Below, piece by piece: positions 24,466 through 39,386 of a stretch of DNA of 64,000 nucleotides (position 1 is the stretch's first letter; each line of letters opens with the position of its first letter). Under the pieces are notes generated by a model. It made no database searches. It saw only the letters and a program-made list of their open reading frames with translations, and was not told where the DNA came from. This DNA is from Aspidapion aeneum (taxonomy: Eukaryota; Arthropoda; Insecta; Coleoptera; Brentidae). The translations under genes were made by a program, and so were the position numbers. The DNA lies in assembly GCA_963576565.1 (NCBI GenBank), contig OY755039.1:142545369-142609368 (forward strand), given 5' to 3'.

Positions 24466-27400
24466 CTTAAATAAAAAAAAACAGAAAATTTTAAAAATAT
24501 ATTTACACATTTTTAAATAACAATAATTTAAGGTTTAACTCAAAACCATAAATCACACGAAAAAAAAATCTCCTCTAACGTTTCGGTTAGTAAGTATCTC
24601 TAACCATTCTCAAGTTTAAACTGGTTTACATTTGAAAACGGTTAGAGATACTTATTTTGTGTTTAGAAAAAGTAATTATTATTTTAAGTGGTATATTTAC
24701 TTTCTTTAAGTATACGAAACCACAAAGAGTAATATTAAGCTATCCTCAAACCAATTCTGCTTATTTTTGGTATTTAAAATGTTTAGATATTTATTTAGGG
24801 CTTAAAAATATATTAAAATTCGACAAATATTGTTAAGAGTTGAATTATGGAAGACAACTTCATTGAATATCATACAAACTCTTAGCTTGGGATTTTCGCA
24901 CAATTATATATATTTTTTTAAATTTAGGGAATTTTTAAGAAAATAGCTTTCTGGGGTTTGTTAATATTTTTATGACCATGAATGCATTTTTTGCATTAAA
25001 GTAAAGTTCTGGAAAAGTCTGGACATTTTCTGAAAAAGTAGGGTAATGTTCAGGACATCTGAAAATATTTTGGAAAAGTCTAGAAATGTTTAGGAAAAAT
25101 CTTAAAATAATCACGAAAAGTCGAGCAGGGCTATCAAAATGAACGGGCCACGATCCTCCACTTTGTTGACGTCACATCCGGGGCTGATTTGTTTTTTGAT
25201 GGTCACGTAACGACACAGCTGATTGTCTTTAAAATATTGAAGTTGGAATGACGGTTCATGAATATTTGATTTTTTTTTAAATAAAGCCGTTTTTGAGATT
25301 GTTTTTACTTTATTCTGGCAGGGCAATTTTTTTAAAATGTATAGTAATCCCTAGTTTTTCATAGCCGCTTCATTAGCTCACACAAAAATTAAGTTTAAGC
25401 AGAAGCGAATGTGACAATCACAGATGACAAAGTCAAATACATGTCAAATATAACAGTTGGGATGTGGTACATGGCGGGTAATTTGAATTCAAAATAAGGA
25501 AGGCTAAATCTTGAAGATTTTAACCTTATAATCAAGTTGCTTCCTTACAAACCTTTGGTGGAATATCGGGATGGTGTCTGAGAATATTTCACTGAAATTT
25601 TGCGGAAATCTGTAGTGCCATTTTAAAAATATCATAAAAATACGTCTGACCTCCCATAAGACCCAATGTAAAATTCAGCCCCGGGAGAACAGCTGATTTT
25701 TTCAGGGTCGTGGCCTCTATTTTTGTGTTGGCCTTGAGTCGAGAAATGTTCTAGAAAAGTCTGGAAATTATCAGGAAAACTCTAGGATCAGGCACACCTC
25801 TTATGGGATTTCTGTTATCTGTGAAACTTTATGAAATTTTCTTATCAAAACTTCTTATGGGCTCAACTCAAATTAATTACCAGTTTTTGAAATACAGGGT
25901 GCTGAATGTGATAATGTCCAAGAAACTTTAGACGGGTTTTCCAAACATATACGCAACGTTACTATTACACATTTTTATGATTTCTCTATTATTTTTAATC
26001 TGTTCCTTTAAAATATTATCTATAGGGTGTTTTAGTAAATATTAGTCGAAAGTTTTAATGAAAAACAAACTTTAGTATGTTGTAGATTAAACCTTCCTCA
26101 CCAGAAGTTCTCATGGGACCAGTTAAAATAATGACCGGTTTCTGAAATACAGAGTGTTGAAAGTAATAATGTCCAAGAAGCATAATGGCTTTTTAGACGG
26201 GTTTTCCAAACATATACCAAATGTTCCTATTACATATAGAGTATTTATTAGTTTTTTAATGATTCTTGACTTGTTAGTTATTTAATAAAGGGTGTTTCGG
26301 CAAATATCATTTTTTAAATACTATTAAAAATATTTGAACGTGTAAAAAGCCATAAAGTGCCGTGTAAAAAGCCATAATGCTTGTTTCTCAATAAAACTTT
26401 TGACTAATATTTACTTCAACACCCTGTAGATAATGTTTTAAAGGTACATAAATAAATCGTAAATATATGTAATACTAACATTGTGTATATGTTTGAAAAA
26501 CCCTTCTAAAAAGCCATTATGCTTCTAGGACACTATCACTTTCAACACCCTGTATTTCAAAAACTGGTCATTAGTTTAAGTTGGGCCCAGTAAAACTTTT
26601 GATGAGAAAGGTTTAGTCTACAACATACCAAAATTTCATGAAGTTTGACGGATTACAGAAATCCCATAAGAGGTGTGCCTGATCCTTTTCAGGAAAAATC
26701 TGTAAATGTTCTTATGTCCCTTTTTTTTTAAAACAAATCTGACATTTCTTTTCCTTTGATAAAGGAAGGCAGTAAAAATTCCGTTTCTCAAAGTATAAAC
26801 TGTCAAAATACTGCCTAGCACTATTACAACCTGTCTTTATTGTAGTCCCTAATTAAATGCCTACCTTTAATAGTATTTAGACCTTTCTTCAAAAAATCCA
26901 CATTCGAAAAATGAAGAATTGTCCCATCTCTCATCACTATTCTTCTGGAAGGTTCCAATATCTGTTCTTGTAGATTTGGTGCGAGAGCCACAGCTTTCTT
27001 TTGTGTAAAAATTTCATTATCTAAAAAACATTAAAATAATATAGAACTTTGGTGGTTTTTACACGGCCATCATAAGACCAATACGGATTCGTGGTCTGGT
27101 GGCCGGGGGCAATGAAAACCACTAACGCCAAAAAGCTGACGACCTTGAACATCACCGGAGCTTTAAGGTCTACTCCTAACAAGCGCGGATTTGAGGGAAG
27201 GGTTACCCCCCCCCCCTATTACCACCTTAGAAAAAAAATTATATTATAAATAATTTTTTTTGTCGACGATAGACCTAGTTTTTACCCAGATCCGCGCTTG
27301 ACTCCTAACATAGCCCTGAATACGATCCTAGGTCTCCCATCGCTGTCCACCTGGATGAAGAAGGAAGCGATGGCAGCATACCTTAGGATAAGGGACGCGG

Positions 27401-30400
27401 GCGTGTGGAGAAGGAGCAGTGGACCAAAAGGATATTTGGAGATCGCGACTGTGACGGAAACGGAGATTCCTATAATCGATATACAGGCTAGCGATGCCAG
27501 CGGTTAAGGGAGAAAAGGTGTAACAATCCCACCAAGACCATCCCACCAAGACCATCCCACCAAGGGATGCATGGAAGAAGGCCGGAGTTGAATTCCTTAG
27601 CGATGCCACGGTCTGCTATACAGACGGATCTAGGCTGACAGACCGGAATTCGACCGGTGCAGAAGTGTACGTGGAAAGCAAGGGTATTGGAAAAAGCTAC
27701 TCGCTGGGATTCAATGCAACAGTCTTCCAGGAGGTTTATGCTATACTGGCGGTAACATTAGAGGAAGAAAATAGGAACGAAACAGGAAAACGCCTCTGCA
27801 TCTGTTCAGACAGTCAAGCTGCGCTGAAAGCACTGTGCAAACTAACCATGTCCGCGGGTTTGGTGCAGCGTAAGGTAAGGTGGAGCTTGTATGGGTTCCA
27901 GGCCACATGGGAGTCCCAGGCAACGAGAAGGCGGACGAACTCCTAAAAATCCCCGCAGAAATGCGTCGGGCCGGAGCCTTTCCTGGGGCTCACAAGAGGG
28001 CAAATGAAGTCGGCCCTAACAGAGTGGACCCAGAAAGAGATACAAAAGGAATGGACCAACACAGGAAGCGCCAGACAGGCCAAGGAGTGCCGTGGTTTTC
28101 AAAAAATTCCAAAAATATTTATTGTTCATTAAAGAGGTAGGATACCTTTTATTTACTAAAATCAGCTGGACCACCAGTCACGTAAAAATTTGGCATATAC
28201 ATATATAATCCCGCAGCCAACGATAAAGACCGGCCATGGCGCGTTATAGGCAAGTCGGCGGTCACGTGATCTTAGGAGTCCCAGGATTCTTATTGTATTG
28301 CTTAATATATTATATGTTTTTACACAATTTAAATAAATTAACAAAAAATTTTTGTTCTTTTATAGGCAAAAATTGAAAAAAATATTTAGCTGATATATGT
28401 GTTTATTATGGATAAAAGAACTGAATCTATAAAATAAAAAATTATACAAAATTTGCACTCGTATATCTTCAGGTACATAATATCGTTAGTAACTTCAAAT
28501 CTATACAAGTCTTTCAAAATTGGACATATCAAACCTAAGCTTTTAGTTTTTTAATTTTTCTTTGACTGTCATCATCTTTGAGTTCTTATTCAAAGATTTA
28601 TTAGCCGACACTAAATCATTGTGCTTTTTAATAAAATTATTTAAAAAAACTTTACATGCCCTTAAACTAATTTTTTGAAGCTTTGACAAAAGTTTTTCTC
28701 CACAAAAACACTCGCTAGATAAAAAATATAAAACATTTCACAATAATTTATTAAAAAGAAACAAGTGATTTTGTGAATAAGTGAGATGGTTTTCCCATTC
28801 AATGAACTGAATGATGTAGTGGTCGTCAATAATTTTTTGAAAAATTACCCAGCAAAAGTTTAATATTTATTTCAATAAAGTGTAAGTTAACTACCAACTC
28901 ATGTTCTTTTAAAAGCTGTATCTTACTTTTTAAATATTTCACACTACCAGAGAGATTACTATCTGTTAACAATATTTTACAAATCAGTTTTTTAATATTG
29001 CGAGGGTGCGGAAGACATATTACCTTAGAATTGTAAATTGACGTGTATGCACTGGATAACTGGATAAACAAAGATGAAGCCAACATTAAAGTGTATCCAC
29101 CATATCTTCGATTCTCAGGTTACCTTTTCAAGAGACCTAATTGTTCAATAAGAAATGACAACTGAACACATTTTTCACTCTCTCTATCGAAAATGTCACT
29201 AAGGATGTATATTACTTGATCAATCTTATCCAAGATCTTATCTTTTACCACTTCTTTCCCGTTTGCAACATATTAGGTTTCAGTTTTATAGTTGGACCGA
29301 CAAGGAACAACACTAATTACACGTTCGCGGCATTGTTTATCTTATAGGTATTTTCTTTATAATTTACTCGTTAGCCATTAATTATTTTAACGCAGCCCAC
29401 TACAGTCTTTTTCGTGGGCTGCGTTATTTTAATAACTTTGATAAAATTCACATAAAATTCGGGCTTGAATTAAAAAAAAAATCAACGTAAACAAACATAC
29501 CAAAACTGAAAACACACATGTTGTATAATGACAGGGGGCCGTGAGGCGTTTTTTTGTGGGACTCCTACGGTCACGTGATATTTCCGCGCCCGGCCGGTCT
29601 TTCTCGTGGGCTACGATATAATCCATAGAAAGGTCGAGCAGAAGTAGGGGAGGTAAATCTGAACCGTTCGGTAAATTACTTCAGATCGATCGGAGCCAAA
29701 TATGCGTGCTCCGATTTTCAGACGGATCTTTTAGATTAATCTGTTTGTTTGAGGTTATGTTTATAATTTTTTTTGTTTTTATCGTAAATACTGCCGTTTT
29801 TTTTCTAAAACTGAAGAATTTGAAAAAATTTGAACCAAAAATTGGAAAAACCTATAGAATACAGGAATCTGACGAGAAGTATGCTGGAGTTTTGGGTAAT
29901 AACAGTAAGTAATGGATCGTTCATACTCGTCTTTTGTCTAGTCTTTTGTCTTGGTTTAGTCATATGTCTTGTCATAAGAAAGTTAAAACCACTGTTTTTT
30001 ATGGGAGTGTTCATACAATGCTTTTGCTTTTGTTTTTGATTAGATAAGCAATACTTATCTCTATCTGTCTGTTCGGTAATTACAATTTGCTCCGACCAAT
30101 CTGCAATCAGCTGATCAAAAATCCGTGGGCTTCGCGATTTGATCGGATGCATCGGATGTGATTTGTTATAACAAGCGTTAATTATCAATTTTGAGGTTAA
30201 GATTAGGTAAGTCCGTGGGTGTAGTACGAAAAATGTAAACCGGCTGCGGAGACTGGTTGACAGCTTTGACAAACCGATTTGTCACGATAACTAGTCAAAA
30301 ATTGTTGGCCGTTAACTTTTGATAGCAGTGCTTACCTTTTGGAATGTTAAGCTGAATCTCTCTAATCAAAAAATGGTTGTCATACTCCGTTAGCCTTAAA

Positions 30401-33400
30401 ACAATTGAATTGTTAAGAGAATTATTACTGCCTCTCCAAGTGATGTTGATCGCATTGTTTTGTTCTTTTATATAGGCGTCTGACGGGACAAAGATGAATT
30501 CGTTCTAAAAAAACAAAAACAAAATATTAGAAAAAAAATACTGTAAAATTATTCATCTGCAGCATTCAGTTCAGAACGAATCAGGACAAAATTGAGACAT
30601 TTTGTGTTAAAAAAAATTTTTTTGAATTTTGAAAATTGTTGAGAAATTTTGGAATTTTGAATTTTTCAAAAATAATTTTACATTTCTAAAAGTTTTAAAA
30701 TTTCACAAATTTTCATCTCCATAAATAAATTTTGTTCAAACTCAAAACTTTTTATCCTTTTTTGCATCAGTGTCAGTGTGAACGTTTCATGGCTTGGCGC
30801 CCTCTTATAGTTTACGATCTAAGCTTCATCGTTATCTTAGTAACGTAAATAGGCCAGAACAGTCGCGGTAGGAGACTCTAGAAGCTGGTTGGGCGTAGAT
30901 AAAGATATCTTCAATTTTCCGAAACAAACTTTGATACTATGACGCTTTTATTAAGGGTTTGAAAGCTGCAGTAAGAACAAATAACCAGTTCTCGGACCTA
31001 TTATATGTATTATATGTAACTTCAGTACGGCAAGGTAACGCGTTATCTTTATTAAACTAAGAATGAGTACAAATGAGTCAAAAACTAAATACATTAACCT
31101 CACAAAACGCTATGGAGAATCCTTCATCAGAAGATGTTATAAGACTGAAAAGAGTCCTAGCAAGAACTACTAACCTAAGTATTACTCTAACAAGAATATC
31201 AACTTCTGGAGTTGCAATTAACTTTGCTGAAGGGATAGTTTCCTGTTTAATCAACGGACTTACCAGACAAGAGATACGTATAGTGACTGGTCTTTATACG
31301 GGTCACTGTCGACTAAGAGTACCCATGCACAGAATGGGACTAACAGAAGAGACCGAATGTAGACTCTGTATGGAGGATGACGAAACAGTCAGACATGTAC
31401 TGTGCGAATGTCCGGCTATTGCACGTTTACGTCAGAATACTTTCGGTAAACCTCAGGTCGACTCAGAAGATCTGAACAGTGTCTCAGCCAAACTGATAAA
31501 TACAGTGGTAAGAAACCACTCAAAAGTGAGCCAGAATAGACCCACTGGTGGTGGCAGTGGAAGGGTTGCAAGGCCCACTCACATATGAATCATCATCATT
31601 ATCAACGACAAAGTATGGTTACCACATCTACAACAGGAGAAATCGTTGCTGCAAATGAAGCTACATAAGAAATCATCTGGATCACCAAACTATTTAGATC
31701 TATGATGAATTTTAATCAAGTGACAACTCTTGAAATGGATGAATCATTAGCAGCTAAACTGACTGAAAATGCTCAATTTCACAAAAGACCTAAACATAGA
31801 TAGAAATAAAGCACACCTTTATACGAGAAACAGTTACTAAAGGAAAGTTAAAGATAAAGCAAATTTCAATTACAGAACCAGTTGCAGATGTGATGACGAA
31901 ACCACTGGCAAAGACCCGATTTCAGATACTTTGATCAATAATGGGTCTAGTTTAGATTGTAAAAAACGTTAACAAGGGAAAGTATTAAAGAAAATCTCTT
32001 GTATTTTACCTTTGTATGTTTTGAAATGAATTAAATCTTTATCTACTTTTTACAACAAGAACTCTGCAAATATCACTAAATTAGTTTTTTAATAACTGTA
32101 TCACAGGAAAAAATTTCTGTGACCCACATACCTCCTTCCCCATCCGAATCGAAACAGAAGCATTTTTATTTAAAATTGGTGTATTAATCTTGACTTCGCC
32201 CATTGTCTTTGTATTCGTAATATTAGTAAAAGTTGCAGGACTGTTTATGTCTTCCTGAGATTCTTCCGATTCTTTGTCAGTTTCCTTTTCTTCAAAAGAT
32301 GTATAAATTTCTTCGATTAGCTTATTGTAAATTTGTGCCACATCTTCTGGAGAGAGACCTTCTAGGTCGTCGTGATTATTTAAATCATATAATCCAGTTT
32401 TATTAATATCTTCTAGGTTATTATTATTTTGGTATTCAATTGTCTCAACCATTTCTTCTTTATTTTCTTTAAATTCTGTTTCTTTTATACTTGTTATTTC
32501 CAATGGAATGATTGTGGATTCCTGGACCTCTTCAGTAGTTGTAGTGTAAGGAGCTGTTTTGCTTGATTTGTGCAATGTAAAATCTGTCGAATCTGTTGGC
32601 TGAGGTGTTGGTTTTTGTGTTGTGGAAGGAAGTGGGAGTTTTTTAGTTGATATAGCAGTTATTTTGAAACCCTTAAGTTTGTCCTTATCCATGGAGTTTT
32701 TTATTGAGCTTATAATGGAATATAATTCTTCATGTACTTCAGGGTCCTTAGTTTTATCACTGGTTTGTTTCTCTTCAATCTTATTTGAAGTTTTTTGAGT
32801 AGTTTTTTCTGCCAATTTTGTAGTAGTTTCCACAATTTCTTCCTTTGGTTCTTTTGGTACCTTTGGTACATTTACCTTTTCATCTATTAAATCTGGTGGG
32901 AAATCTCCCTCAGTTTCTGAAAAGAAAATTGTGATTTCCTTGTTGTTTTTGTTGCCATTTTGTTTAATATGACTAAATCTTCTTTCGTCAAATATCGCCT
33001 CCATATCTTCGACTTCGTCTTCTTGACTTGGATTTGACTCGGGTTCGACTTTGACGATATTTGTTATATCTTCAGCTGCTATATTATCATTTTCCATATA
33101 TTCGGCATCGTTTAAAGCTCCTAATTCATCCGAAGTTGGTTTTCTATCCAAAAGGTTCCCGTCTATGTCCTCCAGTACATTTATTTCTGTAACTACAGTG
33201 GCGAGATTGAGGAGGGAGTTCTCAGTGGTAGGAGATATTTCTAAAAAATAATTAAATTATTATTAGGAAAAAATAACAGAAAACATAACATACAGTAAAA
33301 GGGTCAAACCGACGCTAACCCAAACCAAAAGTCATAAAATCCAAATTCAAATAAACCAAGTCAATAGACCAGTACAGGTACCTTTTAAAATGGCAAAATA

Positions 33401-36400
33401 GAAAAATATTGGATTATTGAAATGAATAAAACAAACAAACAGAGATGGACAGAACACTACAAGGGACTCCTGCAGACGAATTTCTGGCAGTCTCTTCGAG
33501 GAGAGACATAGAAGTACATGGAAGGGAAGTAATAATCGAAAAAGAAATGTTCAATCAATGCATAAACAACAATCCAGAAAATGATTAGAAAATAGCATTC
33601 ATGTCTTTAATATACATAAAAAAAGGCAATAAGCTGAATTGCAACAATTATAGAGAAATTTCAGTAACCAGTACTGTAAGTACGGTAGGATTCTTAGAGA
33701 TCTAATAGAGAATGATTTTCATGAACAAGAAGAAGACCAAAGTAGATTTCGTGCAGGCAGATCTTGTAGTGATAATTTTTTTTCTCTTAAACAAGTAATT
33801 GAGAAAAGGAGTGCCAGAAATATAGACGCTTATATTAACTTTGTGGACTTACAAAAGACATATGATACCGTTCCAGTAGAAAAATTATGGAAAGTATTAT
33901 GCAAAACAAAAATGGAGTGTCGAAATGGATGCAATAAGAGGATTAATAAGAAAGCATAACGGATAACATCACTAAAAAACAACTGATATAGTACGGCCAT
34001 GTACAACGGATGAACGACGAAAGATTACCAAAGCAGATCCTAAATGGCAACCGATAGGGCGAAAAAAAAAGACATCCTTAACTGGAATAGCAACAGTCAA
34101 TCCAAAGATCAATGAGTCAAAAAAACCTGACAAGATGAATGTCAATACCGAAGGAGGTGGAGAGTAGGCGCCGGACGGCGTAGAAAACCATTCTAAACCG
34201 ACAAATAATAAACAGTATCAGTAATAATAAATGGGTCATATAGACACCTTGTCTAATGCACTCGTGATTTTGGATTATGGAACACCCTGTATAAGACTTA
34301 CGTGGTTCTAAATTCCTTGAAATCCTAACGTCTATTTCATCATTTATTTCTTCCGGAAATTTCAAATCAAATTCATCAATGCTTTCAGATAGATTGTTAA
34401 CAGATGTTGATTTCTCGTTTACCACATTTGACACGTTTTCTGCCGTGTTTGGTTTAGCAAAAGTTACATCTGGAAATAGAATAAAGGAGCTATTTGAGCG
34501 TATTTCTTGAAGTTTTAGAATGTATTTATTTTCAATTTAATGATAAATAAGCAAAAAAATATTTAATTTTTGATAAAAGGACTTGTTGTTCTCAAATAAA
34601 ATGAGTGAAAATAAATTAGTATCTCTTTTTCTACAAGCTGTTTCAAATTAAGTGTTGTCAATGACTAATCATACCATTGCTAACTGTTTTCTATTAGGTA
34701 TTTTTCTTTTATTTTCACTCTTTACAGGTTGTTCCCAGTTAAGTGTCCACCATTGCTAACTTTTTAACTTTAAGTTTAATTTGTCAACCTATAGTAGAAT
34801 TTTTGACGCTCAAAATTCAAAATTACGCTAAGATTTTTCAATAAGTAATTTTGAATTAAAAATATCTTCGTTATTTTTAATTTTAGGGAAAAAATTCAGA
34901 AGACGATTATTGTTTAGAATTGAAAAACCTATCAAAAAATTATATAAAATACGGGGTGTTTGATTAATTATTTTTTATTGTTTATAAAAACTCCAAAAAG
35001 CAATGCTCTATTTTTTTTTTTTGATTTAAGTATCTTAAAGTTCTACTAGTTTGCTAACTTAAACTTTTTTCGATCTTTATTAATAAAAAAATTAGCAATG
35101 GTGTACACTTAACTTGGCACAAACTGTATATAAGTTATCTGAGTCAATAAAGGCCTCACTACTAAATTTTGTGATGGTGTCGTATTTATGTCGGTCTCTT
35201 TGTCTGTGACACGATAACTTAGAAACCAATAAATCTATTTTAAGCAAGTTTGGCAAAAAAATTGCGGTACCCATGCATAAGGCTATTAAATTTTAGTGGG
35301 GGTTCAAATATTTGAAAAGATCATACTTCGAGACTCACATCAGCAGCAAAACAATATATATACAGGGTGTCCAATAACTTAGGAGCCATAGTGCAGCAGG
35401 CGATAGAGATGGTTATTTCCGAGAAAAAAGTTTATATAACATGGGGGTCAACACACATCTGTTTTTAAGATATAGTATTTTTAAAGTTAGAGGAGTGGGA
35501 GAAAAAGGTTTTACAAAAAAAAAGAAAATCCTCAACTAATTGCGATTTTAAAATGTGGTATTTCTTTTCTTGATAAAATTACAAGTTGAAGAGATACAGG
35601 CTGTCAAAATAACCTCCAAAAATTTATAAAAAATAATAATTAAAAAAAAAATTTTTTGCTTACTTATTCTTTTAAAATCTATCAATAATATTTTATTATT
35701 ATGTCTCGCCAGAGACTTGTTTTTAATACCAAAAAATTGAAAAAAAAACATTGCGTTTAATATGCCATTCAAAAAAGTTTATACCAAAAAAAATGACCGA
35801 CTAATTTTTTTTTAAATAATTTTTTTTTTCAATTTATTGCTCTTGTTGCAATACACGACTTTACCCAATTTCATATTTTTACTGCTTTTTTAAAAAAAGT
35901 TAATATCAAAAAATCGCCAACTTTGATGTTCTGTATCTCGACAAAGAAAGCGTTTTGACCCATGCATTAGGTATAGGAACTTTTTTATGAGACATGTTGG
36001 CCTATGGCCCCTAAGTTATGGGACACCCTGTATATTCAATTTAGCAATGGTGGGGGAGAGGACAGTTATAGTTTTCTTACCTTCATATCCCGTGCTAAAT
36101 AAGTTATCTTCTTCATTTGTATCGCTTCTGAACGTAGTTGTTTCAAATATATCAATGTTTTCGGTAATCAAACTTTCTACTTTTCCATTCTCCATTATTT
36201 CCATGATTGGTAACTCGATTTTTCCATTTGTTGTTGTATTGATTTTCAGGACACTCTCAGGTGTCTCATCAAGGCTTTCTGAAATTAATTTAGAAACGAA
36301 TTCAAAAATATTATATTTCCTAAAAAGTGCGGTAAAAGTGACACTAAGAACACTATTTTTTTTCGAGCGTACGGAAATCATAAAAAAATAAACTGGCCCA

Positions 36401-38840
36401 AAAGGTCGAAATTGGTCGTGGATTGGCATGGATCACTTGGTCCAGTTGTCAGGCCGTGTTCCAGACGGGGATCATTCGTATCCTTGTGATCGACATTGGA
36501 GAAAGTGAAAACCAAACAGTTTTTCAGCCCATATTTGCCTTTCTTTAACTCTACTTCAGATTGAGCTACAAAACTCAAAGTTGTAGACCTTGATAGATCT
36601 TACAATCACAATCACACAAACAACAGTTTCATGGAACAGTAAAGTAGTTACGGAATTTTGAAAAACGTTGAATTTGCCACTGCTTTATGTATAGATCATC
36701 AAAATTCTACTTTACTTCCAGACTACAAAGCTGAAATTTGGCAGACTTATAGAAGTTATGACCAAACCCTTGGAAAAAATCAAAAAACCACAAAATGTAG
36801 TTTACTCCTCTCCCGTATATATGTAAAAGTATATAAAATTAACATTGCCCACAGTAACACTAAAAAAAAACCCAAAATTTTAATATAATAATAATAATTA
36901 ATAAGTTATACAAAAGTAACATTGCCCACTTCCAGAAGGGCTAGAGAGCTGAGCTTTGGCAGACTGGTAGAAACTATAATAAAACTATAGGAAAAAATTA
37001 AAAAACACCAAAATTTTAATTTACTTCCGTCTCCTATACATGTAAAAACATTTATAACTGAGATTTGGCAAACTGGCAGAAATTATAGTCCCTTCTTTTT
37101 TTTCTCGTAAATGTTTGTAGCTATTTATTAGCATATCAGGCATGTGTAATATAAAGGGTCTGTACCAAATCTTAGCACATATTCCTGATGTCAAAATAAG
37201 TCGATTTAAAGCAACTTACCTTAGTCCAAAATTGCTCCGTTTCAGAGATACAGGGTGGTGAATTTAAAAATTAAAAATCGATTTTATTAAAATTTATGAA
37301 CATTTCTCAACGCATTACTTTAAAAATTGGTACTCTGGGGTTTTTTGGGATGTGAAACCTATATATGGACATTTTTTAACTGTGGCCGTTAGAGGGCGTT
37401 TCACAATGCTCTATTTATGGTTTAAAATTACTATAACTTTTTTCTCAGTGTAACTTTTAACTTTTTTTGTTAAGAAAATATTTTCTTGAATATTTCTAAG
37501 CCAAAAAGGTACTCTTGTTAACATGCGCTAAAGTAAGTCATTTTCGAGATATTTCCGTTTTTAGTATTGGATGCCGCAACGAAATACTGAAATTATTTTG
37601 AATGACTATTTCACTAGAGTGTTTTACACTGGCAAAATGTCAAAGCCACGGCCAGTTTACTACTGACTATTGTTCTCAAAGAGTTTGTTGCTTTTCGGAA
37701 ATATCGATTTTTAATTTTTAAATTCACCCTGTATCTCTGAAACGGAGCAATTTTGGACTAAGGTAATTTGCATTAAATCGACTTATTTTGGCCTCAGGAA
37801 TATGTGCTAAGGTTTTGTACAGACCTTTTAGAGACACCCTGTATAGAAATAACAAATAAATTAAGAAGAGTATCAAAATCTAATGATTGCCAAAAAAATT
37901 ACTACTACCCCTCTCATGTCCAGTTTGACTCCGTTTCTGTCAAGCGCGGAGTAAAAATCTAGGGGGAGGGTATAGTCTACGAAAAAATTATTTGTGACAT
38001 AACTTTTTCTACGGGGGAGGGGGATAATTGTCCTGTTTTTTCAATAATTATTAGGAAAAAGCATTTTTTTCTAGGGGTGGGGGGGGGGTAATTACTCGGT
38101 TATCCCCCCTCAAATCCGCGCTTGGTTTTCGTATTTTCTATAAAAATTTTATCATAGCTTAAAATGTTTGTCGAAACAGAAATTTATTATATTTTTTTCG
38201 AAATAAAAAAAATATGAGGGCGGAAAAGTCTACTTTCCGCAAGCTCGTAGAAAAATACTCTGCCAATATATGGGCCCCTAAGCTCACACTAGGTACTATA
38301 GTTATAGTGTACGTGTGAGCTAATATAACTAAAAACTGAAATATATTTTATGCAACTCCAGACTAAATTACTTTTTGTTTGATACCACACAAGCCATGTT
38401 TTGACTTAAACACAAATTTTTGAAATCTACCCCCACCCTTACAAAAAAAACAAAAACTAAAATGTATTTTGTTAAAGTCCGGACTCAATTACCTTTCGCT
38501 TGATATCACACACGCCATATTTTCACTTAAACTCTAATTTTTAAAATATACCCCCACCCTTTTTTTTTAAATAAATTAAAATGTATTTTGTTTAACTGCA
38601 GACTCAATTACCTTTCGTTTAATATCACACACGCCATATTTTCACATAAACTCTAATTTTTGAAATCTACCCCCACCCTTTTATTTGGTTTGTGTTCGGT
38701 GGATTTTGTTCATTTTTAAATGGGACCATCTCGACCCAAGACCCAGCCTAGGTACCAAATTTCATTAAAATCGGCCAAGCGGTTTTTGAGATATGCGCGT
38801 TGGTCGTTACAGACAGACATACAGACACCTAGACAGACAT

Positions 38841-38886
<46 letters not shown>

Positions 38887-39324
38887 GGCGCAACAAAAAA
38901 GTTTCAAAATCATCTGAAACGCAAAGATATATAAAAATTTTTGAAATCGGAGCAACTTTTTTTTTCTCGAAAAAATTAGGATCACCATAGCTCACACTAC
39001 TATAGTATAGTATATGTGTGAGCTAATATTACATTTAACGAATATATAGACTTTTTACAATTTGACATTTCTGTGCGGAAAATTTTTTGCACACTAGTGC
39101 GGCAAAATAGGATTTTCTGCACTAGTGTGCACACGCTTGTAGAAAAAATTAATATCGTGATAGGTATTTGGTTTTTAAAAGGTTTTAGCTCTCACATATA
39201 CTATACTATAGTAGTGTGAGCTATGGTGATCCTAATTCTTTCGAGAAAAAAAAAGTTGCTCCGATTTCAAAATTTTTTATATATCTTTGCGTTTCAGATG
39301 ATTTTGAAACTTTTTTGTTGCGCC

Positions 39325-39386
<62 letters not shown>

